Positions 1 to 9,257 of a stretch of DNA of 64,000 nucleotides are shown here, in pieces. Source of the stretch: Pontiella sulfatireligans (GTDB taxonomy: Bacteria; Verrucomicrobiota; Kiritimatiellia; Kiritimatiellales; Pontiellaceae); NCBI RefSeq assembly GCF_900890705.1, contig NZ_CAAHFH010000002.1:248001-312000 (forward strand). Reading direction: 5' to 3'. A program made the position numbers and the translations under genes. The notes under the pieces were generated by a model. It worked only from the letters and a program-made list of their open reading frames with translations, was not told the origin of the DNA and did not search any database. How positions within the stretch are numbered: the first letter of the stretch is position 1; every line of letters begins with the position of its first letter.

Positions 1-48
1 CGCGCCGCAACTTAGCCCAATGCTTAACAGGATAATGTTCTGTTTCAT
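1..48 (-). CDS. 5' end of a secreted protein, cut by the window edge
   Basis: An ATG on the minus strand ends at position 48 and is preceded by a good ribosome binding site (AGGTGGAAAT, directly upstream). The 16 residues visible (MKQNIILLSIGLSCGA) look like the start of a signal peptide. The rest of the gene lies outside the window, so no function can be given. It follows the next gene by 56 bases and may share its transcript. Confidence 0.55.
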   Translation of the reverse strand, partial: MKQNIILLSIGLSCGA

Positions 49-104
49 ATTTCCACCTGATCTCAAATTTTTGCTTCTAATGCGGCTCTTCTATTCAGAA
101 GAGG

Positions 105-1208
105 TTAGAGACCAAAGGGGAAGAAACGGGCGCGGAACCGTACGCCCGTATTATGTGGGTCCATATTTTTTGCAGTGATGTAGGCCCCTTTGGGAAGAGG
201 GAGTGTTTCTAAATGCTGGATTTTGTCAGGAGCGTAGACGTTGATGTTAAATGTGGTTTCAACCCCGTTTTGAGTGAGTGTAAGATGAGCCTCTCCTGAT
301 TTCCCGTTGTTGCTTTGAAACTCCAGTTCAATGACGACCATTCCATCTGTTTCCTGAGCTTCTATAATGGATGTCCACGAGTCATTAGCAACCCCCTCCC
401 AGCTGCCATCGCCACCAATAGTTGCACCACCGGTTGTTGCCGGGGCATCCTGAGATAACATCTCGGTGGTGCCTTCCGCGATCAGCCCTTCTGTTTTAAG
501 GGTGCCGTAAACATGTACAAGATCAAGTGCTCCGTCGGCAGCAATGGTTACATTATTTAAATAGAGGTCATTTCCTGTAATTGCCGCGTTCCCGTTTACA
601 AGCAGACCTGCTTCGGTGGTGAGGTTGCCGCTGTTATTGACACCAAGGGTGGTTTGCCAGCCATTGGTTGTAATGATCATCGAGTTGGCCTGCATGGTGC
701 CAGCCACTTTGGCCCCGTCGTCGACACTTAATGGCCCATGCACATCGAATTTTGTGCGCGCTTCGTGGACGTCTCCGGCCATGAACGCATACGGGACGGA
801 GAGTAGCTGCTGGCGCGGGGCAATTTCGTCGTCACCGACAACGGTAATTCCAATAAAGAGCTGTCCTTCGGCGGTGCTCACGACGGAGAGCAAGGAGCCA
901 TCGCACAAGGTGGGATTGCTCACGGAAACATCGCTCAATTTGCTTCCACTGTCGTCTTCCAGTTCTACATTGAAAAGCCCGTTAGCATCAAGCACGACGG
1001 TATACATGCGCCCCCACTGGGCGCTTCCGCCGGTTGCTTCGTTATAAAGTTTGAACTCGACTTGTTGATTGCCCACGCCGATCGCGGTTCCATCGCCGGC
1101 TCGCAGAACCCCCTGATAGTTAAACGCAGACGGTACCACCGTCTGGGCATTACCAATAAGTACGGTTGCGAACATGATTCCGATTATCCATGATTTTACT
1201 TTTTTCAT
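105..1208 (-). CDS. Secreted protein of unknown function with a FNYQGVLR-type N-terminus
   Basis: 367 residues. A signal peptide (about residues 1-21, MKKVKSWIIGIMFATVLIGN) is followed by the segment FNYQGVLR, then V-F-K-L-Y and G-L-F-N-V-E-L, a pattern common at the start of large secreted, fibre-like proteins of Bacteroidetes and PVC bacteria. The middle (about 145-265) is a low-complexity, beta-rich run that reads like a short solenoid or fibre shaft. The C-terminal 100 residues have no motif I recognise. GGAG lies nine bases before the ATG. It sits just after the gene at 1269-2972 on the same strand and may form one unit with it. A surface or structural role is inference only. Confidence 0.7.
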   Translation of the reverse strand: MKKVKSWIIGIMFATVLIGNAQTVVPSAFNYQGVLRAGDGTAIGVGNQQVEFKLYNEATGGSAQWGRMYTVVLDANGLFNVELEDDSGSKLSDVSVSNPTLCDGSLLSVVSTAEGQLFIGITVVGDDEIAPRQQLLSVPYAFMAGDVHEARTKFDVHGPLSVDDGAKVAGTMQANSMIITTNGWQTTLGVNNSGNLTTEAGLLVNGNAAITGNDLYLNNVTIAADGALDLVHVYGTLKTEGLIAEGTTEMLSQDAPATTGGATIGGDGSWEGVANDSWTSIIEAQETDGMVVIELEFQSNNGKSGEAHLTLTQNGVETTFNINVYAPDKIQHLETLPLPKGAYITAKNMDPHNTGVRFRARFFPFGL

Positions 1209-1268
1209 AATTGAGGTCTCCAGATGGTTTGAAAAATTTATTAGTATTCCTACGCTTCTGATTTTTGT

Positions 1269-2972
1269 TTACTCTTCCAGCTCACTGACTTTACAAACGC
1301 GGCGGATCGCAAAGGCTCCTTCCGCCTTGAGCGTCCCCTCTTTCCGCAGATTGTCGATTTCATGAACGATGGCGCCGCTGACGGTTTCTTCGGGAGCCCA
1401 CAACGCGGACCCCTCCGTATCGGCACTTTGAGCGAACACGAGGGTCACCCGGTTGGAGATGGAAAAGGTTTCGGGCTTGATTGAAGAATTATAGTTGTCC
1501 AGATCGTCTCCCGATCGAAGCGGCGTTTTAAAATCGTTCTTCAATCCGTCATGCCGCGGATGACGAGAATGATAAAACGGATTGGATCGGTCGTCGTGCG
1601 CCACCACATAGCTGAAGCCTTCCAACTGCCCGAACTCGCCCGAAACGGAATCGTCGCGGGCAATATCGTTTTCAATGCCGAAGGCAACCGAACTGATGCG
1701 GGTGATGATTTGGGCATCGGAAGGAAGGTCGTCTTCATCGGTATAAATCCGAGTAACGTCTGTGCCGTTGGTATTGGTGACGGTTGCAATAATAGCGCGC
1801 TGAAGAAGACGGCTTTCATTGTTGGCATCGACATGAACGATCAAGCGGTATTCCATAACCCCCGCCGCCGCCAGACCGTCGACGATGACGTTATTCGTCG
1901 TAATCTGAGAAACTTTGTTGAAAAGAGCCGTGCCCACCCACAGCCCACTGGGCCAAAGCGCATTGGTCGTGCTCGGCTCTCCGTAGTCGGCTTGCAGCGA
2001 AAGGGACACCTCCCCGCCGCACGAATCGGAGCACCGCACCACCGCCCCATAGGTGCTGTTACTACTCATTTGGGTTCGGTCGATCGCCAGCCGCAGGTTC
2101 CAGCTCTCATCCGCCGCCAACGTCCGATCCATCGCGCCGGCATAACTGACCCAACCGTCGGACACATCGTAGACCTTAAGCAGGTCTACGACGGACTGCG
2201 CGGTGGTATCCATAATTTCAACCGTCACATCCAGCTCATCGCCGCTCTCATTCTTCAGACTCGCCGTAGCATAGGAGTCAGTTGAAGCAAAAAAAAGGCC
2301 GCCGCTGCCGGCCGGGGAAACGCGCAATGGACCACAATAGGAGGATACCTTGTCGCACGAAATAAAATAGGCCTGCCCCCGGGTGATCTCTTCGGAGCTT
2401 GTGCTCCCCGTGAAACCGCCCAGTTGTGTCAATGTGGCCGAACTGTTTGTTCCGCCGACCGTGTAAATCGAAAGATTTTCAAACCCGGCACCGGACAGGT
2501 AGTCGCCGAAAAAAGCATCGGCCGGTTGGACACAGAATCCGACCAGATTAACACGCTCGGACTCGCCTTTCGGCAGCCACTGTATCCGGGGAACAACCGC
2601 ATTTCCGGATAGACTGGTCGAAAATGAAGTTGTGGCATAGATCAGATAGGAATGACCGCCAATCAAACTGCTCAGCGAATTTCCTCCAGAGGGGTGGCCG
2701 GGCCGCCATGTAAAAAAATCCTCGGCCGTATCCACGGTTTCATCCGGATCAGAAACATACTGGACGGCAGCGCGTTCCTGATTGTATAGGCTGACAAAAT
2801 CGACAGGCCACCCCGTACAAACAGCATCGCAACTGGAATTCGTCGGCTGAACATACAGATAAACCGCATTCCAACCTTTATCCAACGTGATATCCTGAGT
2901 CACCAATTGTGCCGGAACAGAAACACAAAAAAGAAGAAATACACCGCCAATCCAGCCTAAGTTTCTGCTCAT
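1269..2972 (-). CDS. Large secreted protein of unknown function
   Basis: The open frame extends to 3032, but the ATG at 2972 is the better start: it opens a clean signal peptide (MSRNLGWIGGVFLLFCVSVPA) and has GGAG about 11 bases upstream. The mature protein begins DKGWNAVYLYVQP, then is beta-rich with many Thr, Ser and Asn and a few Cys (SSCDAVC, RCSDSCGG), suggesting an extracytoplasmic beta-sandwich protein. No catalytic motif is visible. It precedes the 105-1208 gene with a 60-base gap, so the two are probably co-transcribed. I do not recognise the family. Confidence 0.7.
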   Translation of the reverse strand: MSRNLGWIGGVFLLFCVSVPAQLVTQDITLDKGWNAVYLYVQPTNSSCDAVCTGWPVDFVSLYNQERAAVQYVSDPDETVDTAEDFFTWRPGHPSGGNSLSSLIGGHSYLIYATTSFSTSLSGNAVVPRIQWLPKGESERVNLVGFCVQPADAFFGDYLSGAGFENLSIYTVGGTNSSATLTQLGGFTGSTSSEEITRGQAYFISCDKVSSYCGPLRVSPAGSGGLFFASTDSYATASLKNESGDELDVTVEIMDTTAQSVVDLLKVYDVSDGWVSYAGAMDRTLAADESWNLRLAIDRTQMSSNSTYGAVVRCSDSCGGEVSLSLQADYGEPSTTNALWPSGLWVGTALFNKVSQITTNNVIVDGLAAAGVMEYRLIVHVDANNESRLLQRAIIATVTNTNGTDVTRIYTDEDDLPSDAQIITRISSVAFGIENDIARDDSVSGEFGQLEGFSYVVAHDDRSNPFYHSRHPRHDGLKNDFKTPLRSGDDLDNYNSSIKPETFSISNRVTLVFAQSADTEGSALWAPEETVSGAIVHEIDNLRKEGTLKAEGAFAIRRVCKVSELEE

Positions 2973-3270
2973 ATATAAAATATCTCCGTACACGCGATGA
3001 TGGATACTGTCCGACAGAAAGCAGACACTCACACCAGTTGAACAAGTAATTCCTAAATATCATTTAATTACCTTTAATTACCTTTTATTTGTTTACTATT
3101 ATTACCAATGAGTTGCAATAAAAAAAAACAAATCAATCCTCACGATAGGGTAACGATTCGCGCTCCCTCTCGGTGGTCAAGGGGGCCGTTGCGGTTGGCA
3201 GTGAACGGACCACTCCGGTGGATTTCAGATTAAAAAAAATATCCGAATCCGCGTAATCGCATATGCAAGA
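2973..3270. other. Intergenic region with an AT-rich tandem repeat
   Basis: No gene is seen. Directly upstream of the minus-strand gene starting at 2972 there is an AT-rich stretch in which TTTAATTACC occurs twice in tandem (about 3062-3083), followed by a run of A near 3120. This is a reasonable promoter region. The rest (3140-3270) holds no structure I could recognise. Confidence 0.4.
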
Positions 3271-3802
3271 TCACATTGCATCCGTATAAGCATCGATGCG
3301 CTTTCGCACATTTTCGGAGAGATTATTGAAAAAGAAAACATAGTCGCAGCGATGGCAAACTCCCTTCGACCAGCGGCCCATATTTACAAGGTCGATTCGA
3401 TCCAACAGCGGAGTTTTCATGTCGATTACAACCAGAACGCTTTTATCCGGATAAATGCAGGCTCCCGTAAAATGAGGAATCTCTTCGATTACCTCACCGG
3501 CGGCGTCATTATAAAACCGCGCTCCGAGATTGGCATCCGGCCCCGCCGATGCTGCATCGGTCTTCCAGTTCAGCGGGTTGATCAATACGACCTGCCCGAG
3601 AAAGAGAAAGGGGGGACGGAATAGCCGATCAGATAAGTCGCCACCAGCCGTTTCTGAAGATCCGGATCGTTAAAGCGTTTGCGCATCAGATGGATCTGCG
3701 CCATGGATCCCTGGCTGTGCCCGGCAATCAGGAACGGTCGATCGGGATTGAGATGATTCAAATAATATTCAAAGGCGCGTTCAATGTCGGCCTCATGGTT
3801 TT
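3271..3802 (-). pseudogene. Decayed DUF3089-like esterase fragment
   Basis: Two frames carry pieces of one alpha/beta hydrolase of the DUF3089 type. The first (about 3582-3802) contains FLIAGHSQGSM, the nucleophile elbow with its Ser, and runs to LVATYLIGYSV. The second (3271-3585) starts at INPLNWKTD and ends after DYVFFFNNLSENVRKRIDAY. In intact members I would expect some 60 residues between these blocks; they are missing, and the frames differ. The N-terminal third is absent and is replaced by a metallophosphoesterase fragment (next entry). The gene is therefore non-functional. The family call rests on the order INPLNWKTD then DYxFFxNL and has not been searched. Confidence 0.6.
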
Positions 3803-4192
3803 GTGGCCATGGATCGATAGATCGAACCCGGCACGGTTGAGAATGGGGCACCATAAGGTTGCCCACGGATTAAACCACTCGGGATCGAGACCATAAATCG
3901 GGATGTGGCGGACCAACACACGGTACTTCGCCTGAGTGAACTCCGGCTTTACAATCTCTTGCTCCAGCCATTCCGCCTGTTCACGATGGAAGCCTGCAAA
4001 GTCGTTCGGCCCGGAACAGGCCTTGTCGCTATCGGCTTTGTCTTCGCCACAATCGAAAAAGATAACCCGCACCGGGCCACCGCTCAGGGCAAAATATTGC
4101 TTCCCGCCAAGGTTGTCCACCAGACTCGGCCATTGCCGGGAATAAGCGCCGCGGATTTCGTGGCTGCCCCGAAGATAGAGCCAATGCCTCAA
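3803..4192 (-). pseudogene. Truncated, decayed copy of the metallophosphoesterase at 9247-10437
   Basis: From about 3803 to 4180 the DNA aligns without large gaps to about 9431-9800. The translated piece keeps EIRGAYSRQW, GGKQYFALS, FHREQAEWLEQEIVKPEF and PIYGL. Metal-ligand motifs have decayed: GNHE has become GSHE, VHHIP has become VRHIP, and HGHTH has become HGHKT. The 5' part with the signal peptide, fibronectin-like domain and first Asp-His motif is absent. At about 3802 the sequence switches to the DUF3089 fragment. It is a dead chimera; the direction of copying is inferred from the intact state of the other copy. Confidence 0.8.
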
Positions 4193-4287
4193 GTCCGGCC
4201 GTAGCGATGGTCGACCAAAGCAGAACCGGAACCAGGCCAGAGGCCAGCACCTTATAACGCGCTTAAAGCATCATCCCGTACTTCTAT

Positions 4288-4382
4288 AGCTCGACTTCGA
4301 GCACCGCCGGATCGTTCAGCATCTTGGTTTCCAACCCTTGGAAGGGTTTGCCATCAATCTCGACGATGTAGATTCCCTTTTT
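4288..4382 (-). pseudogene. 95-base copy of an internal segment of the PhoD/sulfatase fusion gene
   Basis: This stretch matches 6115-6209 with about nine mismatches in 95 bases and encodes the same peptide region (NDPAVLEVEL read on the minus strand). In the intact gene this is the end of the PhoD-like half. Here it has no flanking phosphatase sequence. Downstream (4390-4450) lies an intergenic scrap with the wording TTGCGGACTTCGCGATCTTGGCG, part of a type of dispersed repeat common in environmental bacterial genomes. Confidence 0.75.
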
Positions 4383-4475
4383 GTTCTCCTTTGCTTCCTT
4401 GAGGCCTTTGCGGACTTCGCGATCTTGGCGTTAAGCAAAAACCCTCGCCACGAAGCGGAGACCGTGTTTCCCTGA

Positions 4476-7400
4476 TCATAAAACGGGCGGCGGGGCGGCG
4501 GGGCTTCCTGATGCTTTTTCGAGCGGAAACTTGGGCTTCCACGTGGGATGATCCTGTCTGAGCCACGTGTTGATTTTCTTCGAGAGCGTCGATGCAAGTT
4601 CGGGGCGGCTTGCGAACTCGTTGGTTGTTTCGCCAATGTCCTCGGTCAAGTTGTAGAGTTCCCACGAATCCGATTCGTAGTAATAGATCAGCTTGAAACG
4701 CTCGCCGCCAAACTCGTCGATGACCGCAGCGCTGGGCTGCGCGCGGGAATCCATGTAGCCGGGGAAGAGATAAAAGATGGGCTCGCGCTTGCGGTCGGTG
4801 TCGGGCTTCAGCAGGAAGCCGGCGAAGGATTCGCCGTCGAGCGGATGTTCGCTCTGCGGCGGCGTCCATTGATTGCCGGCCAATTCTAGATAGGTCGGAT
4901 AGTAGTCCACCGAATGCACCATGCGATCCGTTATCGTGTTGGCCGGAACGACGCCCGGCCAGTAGGCGATCAGCGGGACACGGACACCGCCCTCGTTGAG
5001 CATGCCTTTTTTGCCGCGCAGCGGCAGGTTGTCGCCGCCATCGTGCGTGCCGCCGTTGTCGGAGGTGAACAGGATCAGGGTGTTCGCCGCAATACTGTCG
5101 CTGGTGCTCCCGTCTCCGTTTGGATCCTGGACGGCCTTGAGCAACCGCTCGACAATCAGATCGACGCTGGCAATGAATCCAGCGAAATTGTCGCCGCCCG
5201 CGGCGGCTTTCAGGTCGGGGCGCGCTTTGACGGGGCCATGCACGGCGTAGGGGTGAAGCTGAAGATAGAATGGTTTCCCGATGGACGTGAAAACTGAAAT
5301 GGTTTCCTCCATCGCGTCGCCCACGGCATCGCTCACATGCTTCGGCGTGCCGACGAGCGAGGCGGGGAAGTTGTGGCGCACGACGTATTTCTTGGTGTAG
5401 GGCGCGGCGTATTTATCGAAATGGCCGAGACCCAGCTTCTTGAACACCCATCCACCGGTATTCTTGTCTTTCGACGAGAAGCAGACGGTCTGGTGACCTT
5501 GGGAGCATCCACCCACGTTGATGTCGAACCCGGCGTTATGGGGCAGCGTCGCATCGCCTTCGTGGCCGCCGACGTGGTATTTGCCGATGTGCGCGGTCGA
5601 ATATCCATTCTTCTTGAGGGCTTCGGCCACCGTGATTGCTTCTTCCGCGACATCCTCGGTTTGCGCCGGCCCAAGGAACCTTGCCTGGGATTTGGAGATC
5701 CCCGATGCGCCGCCCTTGCCGAAACGGTTGAGGTTGCCAACAACATAGACATCGTTATGGATGCGGGCGGGATATTGGCCGGAGAGCATCGCTGCGCGCG
5801 TCGGCGCGCAGTTGGGCTGGGCATAGGCATGCGTAAAGCTGAGGCCCTTGTTCGCCAGCATCTCCAGGGTGGGCGTGGAATATTCGGCACGCTGGGTGCC
5901 CATCGTCGATTGTGGAACGCTGATCTGGTTCCAACCGAGATCGTCCACCATGACCGTGATAATGTTCGGGCGCGACGGCAGCCGCTCGCGCAAAGGCTGG
6001 ACGTTTTCAGAGACCGCCCGCACCAGTTTGACTTTTCGGGTTTCAGACTCGACCTTTTTATCGGGGGCAGGCTTGGATGCCGGTTTAGATGCGGTCTTAA
6101 GCGACAAGCCTTCCAGCTCGACTTCGAGCACCGCCGGATCGTTCAGCATCTTGGCTTCCAATCCCTGAAAGGGTTTGCCATCGACCTCGACCGTGTAGGT
6201 TCCCTTTTTAAAAACCTTGGGCTGGAAGCTGTCGCCGTTAATGCGCAGAGCATAGATCCACTCACCGGTCGCTTCATCGATGACCTTGACGACGGGATTC
6301 TTCGAGCCCTTGACCTTGATTGTCGGCAAGTGGGCAACGGCCTTGCGGCCATAGTTGTCGGTTTGGTCGATGGTGATGGGCCAACCGGGATAGGGCTTGT
6401 CCTTGGTGACGTCCACATTGCGCGGCCAACATTCCATGGTAATCTTTCGCGTCTTCTTGTTGAAACGAACGATACCGAATCCGGCGGCGCGGGTAGTCAG
6501 CTTGTCGCCGCCATTGGGGTGTTCTGCGGGGTTTGCGACGGCGAGCATGGTAACTTTGTTGCCAAAGGTGTCAAAGTGGTCTCCGAACATAGGATTCTGT
6601 CCGGGCAGACGGTTCGCACCGGCTTTTTCCGGCTTCCACCAGCGCATGTAGAGGTTGGCAATGGAGGGCACGCAGAAGGAATAGATCGAGTCGCCATGCT
6701 CTTCGACGCCGTGGTGGAAGACGGTGGCGAGATGCTGGTCGCCGGCATAGTGGAAGGCATAGGCTTTGCGCAGCGCCTTGACCGCCTTGTCGCGTGCGGC
6801 GCGTGGCCACCCGTTCGAGTCAAGGTCGCCGAAGACGCGCCCACCCACCTTGCCGTGGATGTGCGCCCCGCCGCAGAAGATGGTTTGCGACAGTGCCACC
6901 TTGAAGTCAGCACCTTCCCAATCCTGCCCCCACGCATCGAGGAATTCCAGCTGGCGGTCGCCAAGCATTTTAAGATCCTCCCGCTCAAGCAAAGCCAGGT
7001 CGAAGTCGGCGCTGGGCACATGGTCGGCACGGCCTTTTTGGGGATCGCGGACGGCGCGCGGCCCCGTCTTGAACTTGCGGTCTTCCAGGATGCCGAAGCT
7101 GATGCGCCCCCAGTTCAGGTCGGTGTAGTAAACGCCGATGCCTTGCCCGATCGGCGCGGGATCATAAGGATCCGGCAAATTGGCGGTTTGCGCACGCTCG
7201 ACTTCAATCACATATTGCGCCGGCATGGCATAGCCGCCATCGGTCGCACCGCCCTTGGTTGATTTCTTTCCGCTCTGCCCCCACAGGTTGGGCTGGCCTA
7301 CATCGTGGTCGTCGGGAATCGAGACCGTCGGGCGGTCTTTCATGATGTCCGCAAAATCGAGACAGAATTTGAGCCAGTATTCATAGTGCTTGGTGTGGTT

Positions 7401-7952
7401 ATAAACCTGGTCCCCAGAAAAGAACAGCAGGTCGGCATCGACCCGCTTCACGTTATCGACGAGATCCTGCCGCGAAATGTCGCCGCCGTGGCCGGCCATG
7501 ACCGAATTGCCGGTAAAACCCGCCACGACAATCTCTTCCTTGTCGACCGGGTTTTTGCGGACCGTGCCTTCGAAGAAAGCGTTTTCACCATGGGCAACGC
7601 GGTACGGCACATTCTTGGTGTCGTCCCAGTTTTCAACGCGGAATAGTGCCGTCCAGCTTTGGTCACCACTCTTGTTGCCGTATTCATTTTCGCAAATCTT
7701 TACGCGTGCGATTTCCTTCCACCCTTTGGAACCTTTTATTTCAAGACGAACGTCGCGATCCTCGCCAGACTTCAGCGGAAAGAGCTGCGCATTGAGCTTC
7801 AGCGTGTTGTTATGCACCGTGTAAAGGGCCGCGGCAATCACCTGATCGCGCGGAACATCGAGTTCCACCGCCCGTTTTTCATTCTTCTTCGGAACCGCCT
7901 GCAGTCCAACCGCAATTCCCAACCCCAACATCATCACAATCAATCTCTTCAT
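4476..7952 (-). CDS. Two-domain fusion: PhoD-like metallophosphatase followed by a formylglycine sulfatase
   Basis: 1158 residues with a signal peptide (MKRLIVMMLGLGIAVGLQA). The N-terminal half (about 130-600) is PhoD-like: LLFFSGDQVYNH near 175-185, SIPDDHDVG near 212, and later AFHYAGDQHLA. A Lys/Pro/Ser linker (KTASKPASKPAPDKK, about 620-650) leads into a complete sulfatase that opens PNIITVMVDDLGWNQ and has the formylglycine motif C-A-P-T-R with Cys at 715, then KYHVGGH and FTSDNGG. PhoD proteins act on phosphodiesters or phosphomonoesters; S1 sulfatases hydrolyse sulfate esters after Cys conversion by FGE. Both halves keep their motifs, so a bifunctional enzyme is likely. It is the last gene of the 11.9-4.5 kb operon, 54 bases after the dehydrogenase. 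Confidence 0.9.
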   Translation of the reverse strand: MKRLIVMMLGLGIAVGLQAVPKKNEKRAVELDVPRDQVIAAALYTVHNNTLKLNAQLFPLKSGEDRDVRLEIKGSKGWKEIARVKICENEYGNKSGDQSWTALFRVENWDDTKNVPYRVAHGENAFFEGTVRKNPVDKEEIVVAGFTGNSVMAGHGGDISRQDLVDNVKRVDADLLFFSGDQVYNHTKHYEYWLKFCLDFADIMKDRPTVSIPDDHDVGQPNLWGQSGKKSTKGGATDGGYAMPAQYVIEVERAQTANLPDPYDPAPIGQGIGVYYTDLNWGRISFGILEDRKFKTGPRAVRDPQKGRADHVPSADFDLALLEREDLKMLGDRQLEFLDAWGQDWEGADFKVALSQTIFCGGAHIHGKVGGRVFGDLDSNGWPRAARDKAVKALRKAYAFHYAGDQHLATVFHHGVEEHGDSIYSFCVPSIANLYMRWWKPEKAGANRLPGQNPMFGDHFDTFGNKVTMLAVANPAEHPNGGDKLTTRAAGFGIVRFNKKTRKITMECWPRNVDVTKDKPYPGWPITIDQTDNYGRKAVAHLPTIKVKGSKNPVVKVIDEATGEWIYALRINGDSFQPKVFKKGTYTVEVDGKPFQGLEAKMLNDPAVLEVELEGLSLKTASKPASKPAPDKKVESETRKVKLVRAVSENVQPLRERLPSRPNIITVMVDDLGWNQISVPQSTMGTQRAEYSTPTLEMLANKGLSFTHAYAQPNCAPTRAAMLSGQYPARIHNDVYVVGNLNRFGKGGASGISKSQARFLGPAQTEDVAEEAITVAEALKKNGYSTAHIGKYHVGGHEGDATLPHNAGFDINVGGCSQGHQTVCFSSKDKNTGGWVFKKLGLGHFDKYAAPYTKKYVVRHNFPASLVGTPKHVSDAVGDAMEETISVFTSIGKPFYLQLHPYAVHGPVKARPDLKAAAGGDNFAGFIASVDLIVERLLKAVQDPNGDGSTSDSIAANTLILFTSDNGGTHDGGDNLPLRGKKGMLNEGGVRVPLIAYWPGVVPANTITDRMVHSVDYYPTYLELAGNQWTPPQSEHPLDGESFAGFLLKPDTDRKREPIFYLFPGYMDSRAQPSAAVIDEFGGERFKLIYYYESDSWELYNLTEDIGETTNEFASRPELASTLSKKINTWLRQDHPTWKPKFPLEKASGSPAAPPPVL

Positions 7953-8006
7953 CTTATCTGCCTTGTTAATTTAATTCCTACCAATTCCTAACCAACCACT
8001 TCTGGC

Positions 8007-9257
8007 TCATGAAAAAACAACCGTCCCCGTTTGCCGGGCCTCTTCAGCGGCAAAAGCCATCCGATGCCCATGCACCACCTGCCGGAATTCCGCAAGGACA
8101 TCGTCCACAGACCAACACACCATACGCGCATACAGCGAATCAACCAACCCTTCGTCACCACCCAGATGGCCACCGTGATCCTCGAAATCAATTTTTTCGA
8201 GGGTTTCCCCCTGGTGGTTTTCGACGATGATATCCACGCCGCCGCTGCGATGGACAAACTCCCCGCCCTTCAACCGGCCCTTGGTTCCATAGATTTCAAT
8301 GCCGCGCCCGGTATCGAACGCGGTCATGGTGAAGGAGCAGCTGATGCCGCCATCGAACCCCATGGCCAGCACCTGGTGATCCACCGCCGTATTGTTGCAC
8401 CGATACGCGCAGCGCCCCCACGGCGAAGTTTCCAGCCACTGGAGGATTTCCCCGTCGGACGCAGTGCGGGCACGATCATACACCATGGCCAACCAACCTT
8501 TGCCGGACTCCTCTAAATAATGCTTCGCGTTATACATGCAATCATCCGCCACCGGACAACCCTGATGGCAACGCTCCGGAGCACCCGCCGGCGCGTGGTC
8601 GGCTTTAAAATGGTTGAGCGCCCCCACACTGGAAACCGAACGGCATTCCCGCCCGATCAGCCAATGGAGCAGATCCATGTCGTGGCAGCATTTGGCCAGG
8701 ATCATCGGCGAGGTTTCTTCCATGACCGCCCAATGCCCGCGAACGAACGAATGGGAAAAGTGCCACGCACCCACCCCCTCGGCGGCATGAACCGACACCA
8801 GATCGCCGAGCACCCCGTCGTCGATCAACTGCTTCACTTTCAGATAGAAGGCGGAATAGCGCAACACATGGCAAACCACAACGCGGCGGCGCAGCTCCAC
8901 CGCCTTCTGTTCAATGGCGACAACTTCTTCCATCGAGTTGGAGACGGGTTTTTCCAGCAGCAGGTCATAGCCCGCCTCCATCGCGCCCATGGCGTGTTCA
9001 AAATGGTCGTCATCCTGGGTGCAAACCATGACCACATCGGCAGATGGACGATCTTCCAGCAAGGCGGCGGCGTCAGGATAGCCCTTAAAACCTGAGTCGC
9101 TCGAAAGCGCACGGATTTGTTCCACACGCTCCGAAACCGGATCGGCAGCGGCCACAAGCGCATATTGTTCCGGCAGGTTCGAGGCCAGCCTTGCGTACCT
9201 CGTTCCTCTCGACCCGCACCCGATGACGGCTACTCTCAATATTTTGTTATTTTTCAA
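8007..9257 (-). CDS. Gfo/Idh/MocA-family NAD(P)-dependent oxidoreductase with a cysteine cluster
   Basis: The Rossmann fold opens with LRVAVIGCGSRGTRYA and later has LEKPVSNS, the family's EKP motif. The frame is open to 9314, but a TTG at 9257 preceded by AAGGAT six bases upstream fits much better, giving 416 residues and an 11-base overlap with the upstream gene. No signal peptide is seen, so it is cytoplasmic, unlike its neighbours. Cys-rich segments RCHQGCPVADDC and GRCAYRCNN suggest a bound metal, a trait of a subgroup of this family. Such enzymes oxidise or epimerise sugars or inositols; the substrate is probably a monosaccharide released by the operon's secreted enzymes (inference). 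Confidence 0.88.
   Translation of the reverse strand: MKNNKILRVAVIGCGSRGTRYARLASNLPEQYALVAAADPVSERVEQIRALSSDSGFKGYPDAAALLEDRPSADVVMVCTQDDDHFEHAMGAMEAGYDLLLEKPVSNSMEEVVAIEQKAVELRRRVVVCHVLRYSAFYLKVKQLIDDGVLGDLVSVHAAEGVGAWHFSHSFVRGHWAVMEETSPMILAKCCHDMDLLHWLIGRECRSVSSVGALNHFKADHAPAGAPERCHQGCPVADDCMYNAKHYLEESGKGWLAMVYDRARTASDGEILQWLETSPWGRCAYRCNNTAVDHQVLAMGFDGGISCSFTMTAFDTGRGIEIYGTKGRLKGGEFVHRSGGVDIIVENHQGETLEKIDFEDHGGHLGGDEGLVDSLYARMVCWSVDDVLAEFRQVVHGHRMAFAAEEARQTGTVVFS

Noticed and set aside
5337..7262. 641-residue plus-strand open frame
   Set aside because: It lies wholly within the PhoD/sulfatase fusion gene on the other strand, has no recognisable domain or signal peptide, and its length follows from the GC-rich codons of the real gene.
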